In this document: positions 19,350 to 29,099 of the stretch, piece by piece
Layout: every line of letters starts with the position of its first letter
Numbering within the stretch: the first letter of the stretch is position 1
Assembly: GCF_014651935.1 (NCBI RefSeq)
Contig: NZ_BMXV01000001.1
Location: forward strand, 310,001-374,000
Direction: 5' to 3'
DNA: 64,000 bases
Source of the DNA: Marinobacter zhanjiangensis
Lineage (GTDB): Bacteria; Pseudomonadota; Gammaproteobacteria; Pseudomonadales; Oleiphilaceae
Translations under genes and position numbers: made by a program
The notes under the pieces: model-generated
The model's database searches: none
What the model saw: the letters and a program-made list of their open reading frames with translations, nothing else
What the model was told of the DNA's origin: nothing

Positions 19350-21042
19350 CGTTCTCCTGGACACTCTTCGGCGGCTGCCTGGGCTCCGCCCTGGCAGACG
19401 TTTTGCGGGCTTCGGGGCGAGCTGCCGCGCTGGAAGGGGGGCGCGGCTGCGCTCTGTGATGAGTCGCCGACTGGTCGCCCTCCGTCACCTTGAACAGCTT
19501 CACTGATGCTTCCAGCTCTTCTGCCTGGGACTGCAGGGACTCTGCCGCCGCCGCCGACTCTTCCACAAGTGCCGCATTCTGCTGGGTCGCCTGATCCATC
19601 TGGGAAACGGCCTGATTGACTTCCTCGATACCGGTGGTCTGCTCGTCGGAGGCCGCAGAGATTTCACCGATAATGTCACTGACCTTACGGATACTCGCAA
19701 CAATCTCCTTCGTGGAGTCGCCGGCCTTGTTGGCCAGTTCACTGCCGGTGGTAATGCTGTCCACCGACTCCTCGATCAGCACCTTGATGTCCTTGGCTGC
19801 AGACGCACTGCGCTGTGCCAGGCTACGCACCTCGGTGGCCACCACGGCAAAGCCACGACCCTGCTCGCCTGCGCGGGCGGCCTCCACCGCCGCATTAAGG
19901 GCGAGAATATTGGTCTGGAAGGCAATGCCGTCGATCACATTGATGATTTCCGCCATCTTACGGGAGCCATCGCGGATATCCACCATGCGGCGCACTACGT
20001 CATTCACTACTTCGCCGCCTTTTTCAGCGTTTTCGGTGGCCTGGTTCGACAGCTGGTCGGCCTGGCGGGCATTGTCGGCGTTCTGGCGTACGGTAGAAGT
20101 AATCTCCTCCATGCTGGCGGCAGTCTCTTCCAGGTTCGCTGCCTGTTCCTCGGTACGCTTGGACAGGTCGGTGTTACCGGTAGCGATCTCGCCGGAGGCC
20201 ATATTGATCGTTCCCGCCCCTTCGCGGATATTGCCAACGATACTCCGCAGGCGATCACGCATGACGATCACCGAGCCCTGAACACTCTCCGGATGGCGCG
20301 TCTCCGCTTCGACCGTCAGGTCGCCGGCGGCGATGGCCGATACAAAGGCCTTCATTTCTTCCGGCTCGCCACCGATGGAGCGGTTCAGATAGCGCAGCAG
20401 CAGCCCGATCACCACCGCGGCCACCAGCAGGCTGACGATGAACATGGCGATCATCAGTGTCTGGAAACTTCCTGCAACCTCGTACACTTCATTCGACAGA
20501 GCCCGGCTTTCGGCCTCCTGATAATCGATAAACGCGTTGATCTCATTGAGCCAGCGGACATACAGCGGGCCTGCCTCCTGCTTCAGAGTAAGCGTCGCGC
20601 TGGCCATGTTGCCGCGGCGGGTTTCCTCGATGATGCTGGTTACGAGGGGTTTTGCCTCCTCGGTGGTGTCGACAATATCACTGAATAGCCGCCGCTCCCG
20701 CTCTGTCGCTCCTGCGCCGGACAGGCCCGAATCCAGCGCATCATATGCTTTAACGTAATCGGCCCTTAGGTCACGAATCAGGGTAACCAGCTGCTCATGC
20801 TCGCGCCGGTCGTCAACCAACACCAGGTCGCGGACGGCAATCGCCCGGTCGTGGACGCTGCCACGCATGTTAATGGCCTGTCGCTGTTTGACGGCATTGT
20901 CTTCCGAAATGTCGGTCAGTGTCTGATCAATGAAGTCGACCCGCGCGATGCCTACCACCGTGAGGATCAGCATCATGGCTAGTACGACCGCGAAGGCCAG
21001 GATCAACCGGCCGCGAAGAGTAAGTCCGCGTGTTCTTGGCAT
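19327..21042 (-). CDS. Methyl-accepting chemotaxis protein with C-terminal DWEEF pentapeptide
   Basis: A 571-residue transmembrane receptor: TM1 about 10-32, a four-helix-bundle periplasmic domain (about 33-188; [18 protein letters not shown]), TM2 about 192-214, HAMP about 215-270, and a Tsr-like signalling domain whose tip contains [20 protein letters not shown] flexible Pro- and Ala-rich tail leads to the last residues DDDWEEF. A terminal xWxxF peptide is the known tether for CheR (NWETF in E. coli Tar/Tsr, GWEEF in the P. aeruginosa che2-cluster receptor McpB/Aer2). The receptor therefore probably belongs to its own operon's CheR/CheB/CheD adaptation set. It lies between cheA and cheW. 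Confidence 0.96.
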   Translation of the reverse strand: MPRTRGLTLRGRLILAFAVVLAMMLILTVVGIARVDFIDQTLTDISEDNAVKQRQAINMRGSVHDRAIAVRDLVLVDDRREHEQLVTLIRDLRADYVKAYDALDSGLSGAGATERERRLFSDIVDTTEEAKPLVTSIIEETRRGNMASATLTLKQEAGPLYVRWLNEINAFIDYQEAESRALSNEVYEVAGSFQTLMIAMFIVSLLVAAVVIGLLLRYLNRSIGGEPEEMKAFVSAIAAGDLTVEAETRHPESVQGSVIVMRDRLRSIVGNIREGAGTINMASGEIATGNTDLSKRTEEQAANLEETAASMEEITSTVRQNADNARQADQLSNQATENAEKGGEVVNDVVRRMVDIRDGSRKMAEIINVIDGIAFQTNILALNAAVEAARAGEQGRGFAVVATEVRSLAQRSASAAKDIKVLIEESVDSITTGSELANKAGDSTKEIVASIRKVSDIIGEISAASDEQTTGIEEVNQAVSQMDQATQQNAALVEESAAAAESLQSQAEELEASVKLFKVTEGDQSATHHRAQPRPPSSAAARPEARKTSARAEPRQPPKSVQENDDDWEEF

Positions 21043-21055
21043 GGCTCTTTCCTAT

Positions 21056-23131
21056 CTAGTCAGGGATTCGATTGTTTGGAGTGATTACCGGTGCATCCCT
21101 GCCGGAGTCGGAACGGGCCACGAAATGGCTGACGTCCAGTATGAAAGCGACGGTACCGTCTCCCATGACGGTCGCGCCGGAGAATCCCTCTACCCTGCGG
21201 TAGTTGGATTCCAGATTCTTGATCACGATCTGCTGCTGTCCCACCAGTTCGTCCACCAGCAGGGCTACCTGGCGGCCCTCGCTTTCCACCACCACCGCCA
21301 GGTTGTCATCACCTTCCTGCCGTGGCCGGGCCGGATCCAGAATGGCGGCCAGGTCGAGCAGGGAAAGGTAATCACCATGGCGATGGATCACCCGGGCCTT
21401 GCCCTGCACCTCGTGGATATCGTCGGGCGTCAGCTGCAGTGACTCCACCACCGTGGCCAGGGGCAGCACGTAGCGCTCGGCACCGACCCGCACCACCATG
21501 CCGTCGGTGATGGCGAGGGTCAGCGGCAGGCGCACGGTGAAGCGGGAGCCGTCACCAAGCCGGCTGTCCACGTCCACCGTGCCGCCCAGCTCACGGATAT
21601 TGCGACGGACCACGTCCATACCCACGCCGCGGCCGGAGATATCGGTGACTTCCGCGGCAGTGGAAAAACCGGGCTCGAAGATCAGGCCGAACACGGCATC
21701 GTCGGACCAGTCGTCAGACACCTCGATACCGTTGCTGCGGGCCTTCGCCAGGATCCTGTTACGGTCCATGCCGGCGCCGTCGTCACTGATGGCGATCACG
21801 ATGTTGCCGCCCTCGTGTTCGGCGGTCATGATCACCTGACCCTTCTCGGGCTTGCCGGCCGCCAGACGCTGTTCGGGCATTTCAATGCCGTGGTCGATAC
21901 TGTTGCGTACCAGGTGGGTGAGCGGGTCCGCCAGTTTCTCGATCAGGCTCTTGTCCAGCTCGGTCTGCTCCCCCAGCTGGATCAGCTCCACCTGCTTGCC
22001 CATTTTGCGGGACAGGTCCCGCACCACCCGGGGAAAGCGGCTGTACAGGGAACTGACCGGCAGCAGCCGGATCGACAGCACCGACTCCTGCAGCTCGCGG
22101 GTGTTGCGCTCCAGCACTTCCAGGGTGGCCAGATGTCGTTCATTGGCCGCCGGGTCCAGCTGGTCGGCGGTTTCCTGCAGCATGGCCCGGGTAATCACCA
22201 GTTCGCTGATCTGGTTGACCAGTTCGTCAACCTTTTCCAGGGACACCCGGAGGGAACCACCGCCGTCGTTGTTCCGTCTGGCGGGACGGGACGGCGGCGC
22301 AGGTGCCGGAGTTTCGGCCTCCGCACCGGCTTCGGGCCGGTTGAGCCAGCCGAAACCGCCGTCGGTTTCGGGGTCATCCGACCGGGGCGCAGGCGTTGTC
22401 TCCCGGGCCTCACCCGGGCTGTTTTCAGTATCGCCGCTGGCAGTGTTTTGCTCACCCGACGATGGTGCTGGCCCGTGATCCTCGCCTTCGGTGAACATTT
22501 CGTCGAACCAGGAAGCGCAAGCGGCACTGGCGACGGAGCCGGATAGCGCTTCCTCCTGATCAAAGAAACCGAAGCCATCGTCCTCGTCCGGATCGGCGGC
22601 AACTTCGTCGTCGCTGAACAGCCCGAAGCTGTCGTCGTCCCCGCCGAACTCCCGGTCTTCCTGGGCCGGTTGTCCAGGTTCATCATCAAACAGACCGAAG
22701 CCCTCGTCGTCACCCACGGCGCTGTCACCAGGGGCGGCCTCGCCCCTCTGTGCGGTGGCCACCGCGGCAACCAGTGCCCGGGTAAGATCAGTATCGGCCG
22801 GGGGCGACTCTTCACCGTCCCGCAGCCGATCCACAATAGCGCGAATCTCATCCACCGCCTGCAGGGTCAGCTCTACCCGGTCATCGTCCAGCACTGCCTG
22901 GCCCTTGCGCACCAGATCCAGCAGGGTTTCCAGATGGTGGGTGAACTCCGCCAGGGTAGTAAACCCGAACATGCCGGCGGAGCCCTTGATGGAATGGGCC
23001 GCCCGGAAAACGCTATTGAGCGCCTCACTGTCCCCCGGATCCGCATCCAGGGTCAGCAGCTCGTCCTCGATGGTCTGTAGGTGTTCGGCCGCTTCCTCGA
23101 AGAAGACAGCACGGAAATCGTTATCGGACAT
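21056..23131 (-). CDS. cheA: CheA chemotaxis histidine kinase
   Basis: In 691 residues: P1 Hpt domain with H46 in RAAHSIKGSAGMFG; a long acidic Asp/Glu-rich and Pro-rich linker (about 125-285) containing repeated DxxFGLFD-type segments (GFGLFDDE, SFGLFSDD, GFGFFDQ, GFGWL); dimerisation domain P3 (SLEKVDELVNQISELVI); ATP-binding P4 (HLVRNSIDHGIE; DDGAGMDRNRI; GRGVGMDVVRRNI); and CheW-like P5 (PLTLAITDGMVVRVG). I see no obvious P2; the acidic repeats occupy its place and might serve as a CheY or CheB docking element (inference). It phosphorylates CheY and CheB. The gene lies 77 bases downstream of cheY and 14 upstream of the receptor. Confidence 0.97.
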   Translation of the reverse strand: MSDNDFRAVFFEEAAEHLQTIEDELLTLDADPGDSEALNSVFRAAHSIKGSAGMFGFTTLAEFTHHLETLLDLVRKGQAVLDDDRVELTLQAVDEIRAIVDRLRDGEESPPADTDLTRALVAAVATAQRGEAAPGDSAVGDDEGFGLFDDEPGQPAQEDREFGGDDDSFGLFSDDEVAADPDEDDGFGFFDQEEALSGSVASAACASWFDEMFTEGEDHGPAPSSGEQNTASGDTENSPGEARETTPAPRSDDPETDGGFGWLNRPEAGAEAETPAPAPPSRPARRNNDGGGSLRVSLEKVDELVNQISELVITRAMLQETADQLDPAANERHLATLEVLERNTRELQESVLSIRLLPVSSLYSRFPRVVRDLSRKMGKQVELIQLGEQTELDKSLIEKLADPLTHLVRNSIDHGIEMPEQRLAAGKPEKGQVIMTAEHEGGNIVIAISDDGAGMDRNRILAKARSNGIEVSDDWSDDAVFGLIFEPGFSTAAEVTDISGRGVGMDVVRRNIRELGGTVDVDSRLGDGSRFTVRLPLTLAITDGMVVRVGAERYVLPLATVVESLQLTPDDIHEVQGKARVIHRHGDYLSLLDLAAILDPARPRQEGDDNLAVVVESEGRQVALLVDELVGQQQIVIKNLESNYRRVEGFSGATVMGDGTVAFILDVSHFVARSDSGRDAPVITPNNRIPD

Positions 23132-23207
23132 CCTGGCATTCCGCTTGGTTCGGGTTCCGGTGTTTTTACCGATGGGTACTGGCGACGCCTGCCTCCTGGC
23201 GGAGGGG

Positions 23208-23573
23208 TCAACCGATGACTTTCTGTACCACCTGCAGCAATTTGGCGGGCTCGAAGGGCTTGACCAGCCAGCCGGTGGCGCCGGCGGCCTTGCCCTTTGA
23301 CTTCATGTCGTCGCTGGCCTCGGTGGTCAGCACCAGTACGGGGGTGCGGCGGTGACGGGCGTCGGCGCGCAGGGCTTTGGTCAGCGCTATGCCGTCCATC
23401 CGCGGCATGTTGATATCGGTCACCACCAGGTCGAGGGCGCTCTGACGGGCCTTGTCCAGGGCACTCTGGCCGTCCGGCGCTTCCACCACGGCGTAGCCGG
23501 CTCCCTTGAGGGTATGGCTGACCATCTGGCGAATCGACACCGAGTCGTCCACGATCATTACGGTTTTGGGCAT
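23208..23573 (-). CDS. cheY: CheY response regulator
   Basis: A 121-residue single receiver: acidic pair D9-D10, phosphoacceptor D53 in VVTDINMPRMDG, conserved Thr in VLTTEAS and Lys in WLVKPFEP. The sequence is close to the CheY type found next to CheA in F7-type clusters. It is expected to be phosphorylated by the CheA encoded downstream. Whether its output is the flagellar switch or another target cannot be told here, since no flagellar genes are in the window. Confidence 0.95.
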   Translation of the reverse strand: MPKTVMIVDDSVSIRQMVSHTLKGAGYAVVEAPDGQSALDKARQSALDLVVTDINMPRMDGIALTKALRADARHRRTPVLVLTTEASDDMKSKGKAAGATGWLVKPFEPAKLLQVVQKVIG

Positions 23574-23606
23574 TGTCTGGTTCTCCTGGTCCGGGTTGGG
23601 CGGGGT

Positions 23607-25382
23607 TCAGCGTGGGGCCGACGTCACCGCATCCACCACGATATCGAATTCGGAAGTGGCTCCACCGTCATGGAACCGCAGCCGGTCCGACAGTTTTTCC
23701 ACCAGTTTCAGACCACGGCCACTGGGATAGTGGTTATCGGCCGGAGCCTTCATATCTTCAAAACCTTCGCCGGTGTCGCTGATGGAGACTCGCAACACCG
23801 CCTTGTCCTTGTGGCGGTCAAGACTGGCCCGCAGGAACACACCCCCTTCCGCGAGCCTCTGCAGGCGCTGCTGACGCTCCTGGAAGTAGATCTCGAAACC
23901 ATCGGGCTGATGTTTCATCTGCGAGTCCAGCCCCAACACCCCGTGATCGATGGCGTTACTCAGCAATTCGATGACACACACCTGGGCCCGGTCGGCGGAC
24001 TGGCCGGACAGTCCGATCTCTGCCAGCACCTTGCTCACCATGGGGGCCAATTCGGCCTCCTTCAGGGCATTTCCCCTCACGCCCAGGCTGAAATACCAGC
24101 CACCGCTGACCGGATCCGCACCATCCGTCTCGTCTTGCTCGCGAATGACAGGCACTCCCCCTATGCTGGACCGGGACAGGCTGGCCAATGGCAGCACCAG
24201 CAGAGTCTGGTCGTCCAGGGGCTGCCTTGAACCGGCAAACCGGTCGAGGCAGTCCGACACCGCCTCCACCAGGTCTTCGTTTCGCTCCGGGTCGGTGAGC
24301 AACTGCTCCAGCCCTCTGCTGCCAAACATGCGGCCATCCGGCGATTCCACTTCCACCACTCCGTCGGTACAAGCCACCAGGGTCTGGCTCGGGTGGAAAA
24401 TGGTCGACTCGATATCACTCTCGAAAAGGTCCGGCGCCAGCACACCCAGCGGCGGATGCCGGGCCGTGAACTTGGCGGTGATTTCACGGCTTTCCGGCTC
24501 CAGCAGGTAGGCCGGGGGGCTGCCGCCGTTCCAGACTTCCAGGCGATGGGTGTGGGGCTCCAGCATGATCAGCGTGGCCGCCAGGAAATGCCCCCGGGGC
24601 AGGCTTTTCTGGAGGCGGTCGTTGAGCTCCCGGGCAATGGTGGACAGGGCATAGCCTTCTTCCGCCAGCTGATAGAAGGTTTCCACCGCCGGCATCAGGG
24701 TGATGGCCGCCGGCAGACCATGGCCAGTGGCATCCGCCACGAAACAGTAATGGCGCTGGGCCATGCTGCGCACCGAGACGATCATGTCGCCACTGAAGTC
24801 ACCGGCGGGCGTAACCACATATTGCGCGTCCACCACCCGGTTTTCCCCGGCCCGGGTGATCTTCTCCAGCAGCTGCCTGGCCAGATCATTGTCGGCCCGG
24901 TTCTTGTTGTAGTAGCGCTGTAGCGCCGCATTCTTCTGCCGCAGGTCGTTGTACAGCAGCGCCACCCGTTGCGCCGCTTTCACCGTGGCAGTGAGCAGCG
25001 GAAAGCTGATGGGCTTGGTCATGTAATAGTCGGCGCCGATATCCAGACCCTGAACCTGGTCATTTTCCTGGTCATTGGCGCTGATCAGGATCAGGGGAAC
25101 CCAGGAAGCCAGGGTTTCTTTAAGCGCCCGGCACAGGGAAAGTCCATCCATGATCGGCATGGTGACGTCGACAATAAACAGCTGGAAATCCGGCCTGGCG
25201 TGGAAAGCACGCAGGGCATCTTCACCATTGGCCGCTTCCACTACCCGGTGCCCCTGGCGTTCCAGAAAGCCGCGGATCAGTAACCGTGTGGCGACGTCAT
25301 CGTCCGCCAGTAACACTCGCAATGACTGGACGGGCGTACTTTCGTGGCCGGTGTCTGGCGGGGTCATGGTCAGGTCAGACAC
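23607..25382 (-). CDS. REC-PP2C-HATPase partner-switch regulator (HsbR-like)
   Basis: A 591-residue three-domain protein: receiver (about 20-140; D72 in LFIVDVTMPIMDG), RsbU-type PP2C phosphatase (about 195-395; DFSGDMI, VADATGHGLPAAITLMP, ACTDGVVEVES) and a C-terminal anti-sigma-type HATPase (about 440-585; IELLSNAIDHG, ISDTGEGFE, GRGLKLVEKL). This is the layout of Pseudomonas HsbR, which can both phosphorylate and dephosphorylate a STAS antagonist. The next gene upstream, 6 bases away, encodes such a STAS protein, which makes the pair convincing. The start is GTG 25382 preceded by GAGAG; ATG 25367 is an alternative. Its receiver could be a target of the operon's CheA (inference). Confidence 0.93.
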   Translation of the reverse strand: MSDLTMTPPDTGHESTPVQSLRVLLADDDVATRLLIRGFLERQGHRVVEAANGEDALRAFHARPDFQLFIVDVTMPIMDGLSLCRALKETLASWVPLILISANDQENDQVQGLDIGADYYMTKPISFPLLTATVKAAQRVALLYNDLRQKNAALQRYYNKNRADNDLARQLLEKITRAGENRVVDAQYVVTPAGDFSGDMIVSVRSMAQRHYCFVADATGHGLPAAITLMPAVETFYQLAEEGYALSTIARELNDRLQKSLPRGHFLAATLIMLEPHTHRLEVWNGGSPPAYLLEPESREITAKFTARHPPLGVLAPDLFESDIESTIFHPSQTLVACTDGVVEVESPDGRMFGSRGLEQLLTDPERNEDLVEAVSDCLDRFAGSRQPLDDQTLLVLPLASLSRSSIGGVPVIREQDETDGADPVSGGWYFSLGVRGNALKEAELAPMVSKVLAEIGLSGQSADRAQVCVIELLSNAIDHGVLGLDSQMKHQPDGFEIYFQERQQRLQRLAEGGVFLRASLDRHKDKAVLRVSISDTGEGFEDMKAPADNHYPSGRGLKLVEKLSDRLRFHDGGATSEFDIVVDAVTSAPR

Positions 25383-25388
25383 GGTCTC

Positions 25389-25703
25389 TCAGTCCTCGAT
25401 GGTAAACATGCGATCGAAATGCGCCACATCGAGTATCTCTCTCACCACACCTTGCGCGTTGCGAATGGTGACTGGCGCGTTGACCTCCCGGGCCCGGTCC
25501 AGCAGCACCAGCATAATGCCCAGAGCAGCACTGTCGAGGTAGTCCAGACTCCGCAGGTCCAGCACCACGGCCTTGAGTCCCGGCTCGGCCAGCATCTTTT
25601 CCTGTTGTTCCTTGAACAGCGAGTACTGGCTGAAATCAAACCTTCCCTGCAAGGCAAGGGTGGCGACACCCTGGTGGATAGTGCTGTTAACGTGGAATTG
25701 CAT
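25389..25703 (-). CDS. STAS-domain anti-sigma factor antagonist (HsbA-like)
   Basis: A 104-residue STAS protein with the phosphorylatable serine in LDYLDSAALGIM (S58), the family's switch site. It should bind an anti-sigma-type kinase when unphosphorylated. The immediately downstream protein contains both the kinase-type and phosphatase-type domains that would act on it. ATG 25703 follows AGGAG by 9 bases; the frame is open further upstream but lies over the next gene's 3' region and shows no similarity. It sits between an MCP gene and the REC-PP2C-HATPase gene inside the chemosensory operon. Confidence 0.93.
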   Translation of the reverse strand: MQFHVNSTIHQGVATLALQGRFDFSQYSLFKEQQEKMLAEPGLKAVVLDLRSLDYLDSAALGIMLVLLDRAREVNAPVTIRNAQGVVREILDVAHFDRMFTIED

Positions 25704-25731
25704 CACAACTACTCCTGGAACCGCAGCCCGT

Positions 25732-26946
25732 TCAGAACAGGTCCACACTTCCTCCCGACATATTGCGTTGACTGACCGCGCTGTCGCGGATGGCATCGTA
25801 TTCTTCCCGGAGCGTGGACAGACGACGCGTCAGGGTATCCACCTGGCCTTCGTTCAGCTGCCCGCCCCGGGCGGAGTCCAGCTCCTCTTCCAGAATCCCG
25901 CAATGGCGCTCCACCAGGGCAATGCGTTCCTGGATACGCTGGATCACCTGGGTGACCATGTCCTGGAACTGCATGCGGGTGACGATCTCGCCCACGTCCT
26001 GCTGCACCTGGGCGGCAATATCACCGAGCTCGGTTACGGCCGAACTGCGGGTCTGGTCCAGTTCTTCCACTTCCGCCATCAGACTGTCCACCGAGCGTTT
26101 GGACTGCAGCGAGAAGTTCATGTCCTGGCTGGCCATGTCGTTGATGGACTTTTCCGCACGGGCCACATGAGAGCGGGCGTGGCCAACCTTGCCGCGGATC
26201 TGCTCGCTGAATTCCGCGGCCCGCCGGGACAGGGACTGCACTTCGGTGGCCACCACCGCGAAACCACGACCGGACTCGCCGGCCCGGGCCGCTTCGATAG
26301 CGGCATTGATGGCCAGCAGGTTGGTCTGGGCGGAGATGGCATCCATGTCTTCCAGTGTCAGATAGACGGATTCCATCTCCGAGGAGATCTGCTCCATCAC
26401 GTCCACCAGTTCCACCGATACCCGGCTCATGTCCACGATCGTGTCCACGAAACGCCCCATGACGTCACCCACGTCCGATACCATCTGCCGATAGCCGGGG
26501 CCGGAATCGGCCGAGGATTCCCCGGCAAATGGCGCCATGACGTCCTGCTGACGACGGGTATGGGACTCCAGGCGAATGAAAAGATCGCCCAGTTCCGGCA
26601 CGGCATCATCCAGCAAGGCGCGGATCTGGTCAGACTCTCCCTGCAAGTCACTCAACATAGCCTGCTCGGACTGAATCACTGACTGCAGCAGCTGGTACAG
26701 GCCTTCTTCATGCCGGCTTTCATTCGTCAACAGGCTGTCCGCCTGCGTCCGAAGCTGGCCGAAAACCACCACCAGGGCACCCAGAAGAACCACGGCCCCT
26801 GCCAGCACCAGGCCGGTCAGCACCGGTGCCGATGGCTGCCACAGGGTGGCCAGCACAATGACCATCAGCACGCACACGGTGGTTACCGTCAGCTTTTTTT
26901 GGGCATCTGCGAGTGCGCATGACACCGCTACGCTGTAATCGGACAA
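25732..26946 (-). CDS. Short membrane-anchored methyl-accepting chemotaxis protein
   Basis: In 404 residues, two close membrane segments near the N-terminus ([18 protein letters not shown] and [21 protein letters not shown]) are followed directly by cytoplasmic coiled coil and a signalling domain with [19 protein letters not shown]. There is no periplasmic sensor domain to speak of and no recognisable HAMP, so it probably senses membrane or cytoplasmic cues. The region after the signalling tip contains [18 protein letters not shown], seen in a subgroup of MCP-like proteins. The start is TTG 26946, 8 bases after AGGAG. It is the first gene of the operon. Confidence 0.9.
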   Translation of the reverse strand: MSDYSVAVSCALADAQKKLTVTTVCVLMVIVLATLWQPSAPVLTGLVLAGAVVLLGALVVVFGQLRTQADSLLTNESRHEEGLYQLLQSVIQSEQAMLSDLQGESDQIRALLDDAVPELGDLFIRLESHTRRQQDVMAPFAGESSADSGPGYRQMVSDVGDVMGRFVDTIVDMSRVSVELVDVMEQISSEMESVYLTLEDMDAISAQTNLLAINAAIEAARAGESGRGFAVVATEVQSLSRRAAEFSEQIRGKVGHARSHVARAEKSINDMASQDMNFSLQSKRSVDSLMAEVEELDQTRSSAVTELGDIAAQVQQDVGEIVTRMQFQDMVTQVIQRIQERIALVERHCGILEEELDSARGGQLNEGQVDTLTRRLSTLREEYDAIRDSAVSQRNMSGGSVDLF

Positions 26947-27007
26947 GGACCGAACTCCTCAAATATGCTGGCAAAGCGATGACTAACGGCGACGATATAC
27001 GCGTTCG

Positions 27008-27015
27008 CTATCGGC
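27008..27015 (-). promoter_or_regulatory. Possible FliA-type -10 element upstream of the chemosensory operon
   Basis: On the minus strand the sequence GCCGATAG occurs about 60 bases upstream of the first operon gene and matches the flagellar sigma-28 -10 box (GCCGATAA) at 7 of 8 positions. No good TAAA -35 element stands at the usual distance; the nearest TTAA is too close. Weak evidence only. Confidence 0.3.
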
Positions 27016-27203
27016 ATGGATGTTAATTAATGTAATAGGTTGTGATTTCTTTAACCGCAGCTCAGGTGATAACTTGATCTGCAAATTCATAAAACGGGCG
27101 CTGCTTTTCCGCCACACCTGTCAGAAAGATGTCAGGAAGCGGAAGCCAGGAACAGGATTCGGGCGCAGCCGCCAGACCATCCCTTTCTCCAACAGGAGTT
27201 GCC

Positions 27204-28169
27204 ATGAAAGCCATCGCCGTAAAAGAAAACCTGCTCACGTGGGAAGAACACCCGGACCAGCCGGACCCGGCCCCCAGCGAAGTGGCCATCGACGTGTCCT
27301 GGGCGGGCATGAACCGGGCCGACCTGATGCAAAGCAAGGGCGCCTACCCGCCGCCCCCGGGTGCCTCGGAGATTCTCGGCCTGGAAGTCAGCGGCCGGGT
27401 GGCTGCCGTTGGCGATGATGTCTCCCACCTGGAACCCGGTGACAAGGTCTGTGCCCTGCTTACCGGCGGCGGTTACGCCAGCCAGGTCAACGTGCCATCG
27501 GCGCAGGTTCTGCCGATACCCGCCGGGCTTTCCCTGGAGCAGGCCGCTGCCCTGCCGGAAGTGTTCGCCACGGCCTGGATGAACCTGTACATGGTCGCCG
27601 GGGTGACACCAGGCGAGCGGGTACTGGTCCATGCCGCAGCCAGTGGCCTGGGCACCGCCACCATCCAGCTGGCCATCGCCATGGGCAACCCGGTATTTGC
27701 CACCGCCGGCAGCGACGACAAGCTCGACTTCTGCCGCAGCCTGGGGGCCACCGGTACCTGGAACCGCCATAACGGCTCCTTCGCCGACGCGGTGAAGGAA
27801 TGGGGCGGTGCCGACATGGTGCTGGACCCGGTCGGTGGCGACTACATCGGCGAGAATCAGAAGTGTCTGAACATGGAAGGCCGGATCGTGCTGATCGGCC
27901 TGATGGGCGGCATGGAGGCGAAATTGAATACCGGCGCCATGCTGATGAAGCGCCAGCGGGTGATGGGCTCAACTCTGAGGGCACAGCCAGTCAGTGTGAA
28001 GGGCGAGGTCATGGATGCCCTTTACGAGCATGTCTGGCCGAGACTGGCCAACGGTGAGATAAAACCGGTTATCGACCGGACCTGGCCGGTCGAACAGGCC
28101 AACGACGCCCTCGCCTACCTCGCCAGCAACGAAAGCACCGGCAAAGTACTGCTGGCGGTCAACCCCTGA
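27204..28169 (+). CDS. NAD(P)H:quinone oxidoreductase, zeta-crystallin/PIG3-like MDR family
   Basis: A 321-residue zinc-free medium-chain dehydrogenase/reductase. It has the GroES-like N-terminal domain (MNRADLMQSKGAYPPPPGAS; GLEVSGRVAAVG) and a Rossmann domain with nucleotide-binding loop VHAAASGLGTATIQLA. The family reduces quinones or enones with NADPH. ATG 27204 follows AGGAG at 27194-27198; the open frame upstream of it has no similarity. It stands alone between the divergent chemosensory operon and the convergent S-formylglutathione hydrolase gene. The substrate is not predictable. Confidence 0.9.
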   Translation: MKAIAVKENLLTWEEHPDQPDPAPSEVAIDVSWAGMNRADLMQSKGAYPPPPGASEILGLEVSGRVAAVGDDVSHLEPGDKVCALLTGGGYASQVNVPSAQVLPIPAGLSLEQAAALPEVFATAWMNLYMVAGVTPGERVLVHAAASGLGTATIQLAIAMGNPVFATAGSDDKLDFCRSLGATGTWNRHNGSFADAVKEWGGADMVLDPVGGDYIGENQKCLNMEGRIVLIGLMGGMEAKLNTGAMLMKRQRVMGSTLRAQPVSVKGEVMDALYEHVWPRLANGEIKPVIDRTWPVEQANDALAYLASNESTGKVLLAVNP

Positions 28170-28205
28170 CCGCTCCGCGCCGTCCAATCATCGTGACCAT
28201 CGCGC

Positions 28206-29051
28206 TCACTTCAGGCCAAGGGCCCGGGCGTGATGGTCCAGATGGTCGTCAATAAACGACGCAATAAAGAAGTAACTGTGGTCGTAACCCCGGCGCATCC
28301 GTAGATCAATATGGTGGTGGACCTTTTCACAGGCATCCACCAGCGCATCAGGCGCCAGTTGCTCCTCCAGGAATTCATCCGCCGTGCCCTGATCGATCAG
28401 CAGGGGCAGGCGTTCCCGAACTTCCGGAATCAGCAGGGTGGCGTCCCACTCCCGCCAGGCCTGCTCATCATCACCCAGGTATCCGCTGAATGCCTTGCGG
28501 CCCCAGGGACAGTTGCTCGGGTTGGCGATGGGAGCAAAAGCCGATACGGACTGGTACTGGCCGGGATTTCTCAGGGCACAGACCAGCGCCCCATGCCCAC
28601 CCATGGAATGCCCACTGATGCCGCGCTGTCCGGTAATCGGCAGCTCGCTCTCCAGTAACGCCGGCAACTCCGCCACCACGTAATCGTGCATGCGATAGTG
28701 CCTTGCCCAGGGCTCCCGGGTGGCATTTACATAGAAGCCGGCGCCTGTGCCGAAATCGTAACTGTCGTCCTCCCCTGGCAGGCCCAGGCCCCGAGGGCTG
28801 GTATCCGGGCAGACAATCGCCATGCCCAGCTCGGCGGCGCGGCGCTGGGCACCGGCCTTCTGCATGAAGTTCTGGTCGGTGCAGGTCAGGCCGGACAGCC
28901 AGTAAAGCGCCGGCACAGTTCTGGGCTCGCGCCCGACGGCGACCGGTGGCAGGAACACGGCAAACTCCATGTCACAATCCAGCACCGCTGACCGGTGCCG
29001 ATAGCGACGGTGCTCGCCTCCGAAACAGACATTACTTGCCAGACGTTCCAT
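28206..29051 (-). CDS. fghA: S-formylglutathione hydrolase
   Basis: A 281-residue alpha/beta hydrolase of the esterase D family. It carries GISGHSMGGHGAL with the nucleophilic Ser, the family blocks YWLSGLTCTDQNF, PDTSPRGLGLPGE and PWGRKAFSGYLG, and the acid and His in LLIDQGTADEFL and GYDHSYFF. It hydrolyses S-formylglutathione to formate and glutathione, the second step of glutathione-dependent formaldehyde detoxification. The partner alcohol dehydrogenase (frmA/adhC) is not in the window. The CBS-domain gene lies just upstream on the same strand with a 48-base gap. Confidence 0.95.
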   Translation of the reverse strand: MERLASNVCFGGEHRRYRHRSAVLDCDMEFAVFLPPVAVGREPRTVPALYWLSGLTCTDQNFMQKAGAQRRAAELGMAIVCPDTSPRGLGLPGEDDSYDFGTGAGFYVNATREPWARHYRMHDYVVAELPALLESELPITGQRGISGHSMGGHGALVCALRNPGQYQSVSAFAPIANPSNCPWGRKAFSGYLGDDEQAWREWDATLLIPEVRERLPLLIDQGTADEFLEEQLAPDALVDACEKVHHHIDLRMRRGYDHSYFFIASFIDDHLDHHARALGLK

Positions 29052-29099
29052 ACCTCATCTCCCGGTTATTCGCAGTGAAAAGAGTGGCGGTGGGTAAGG

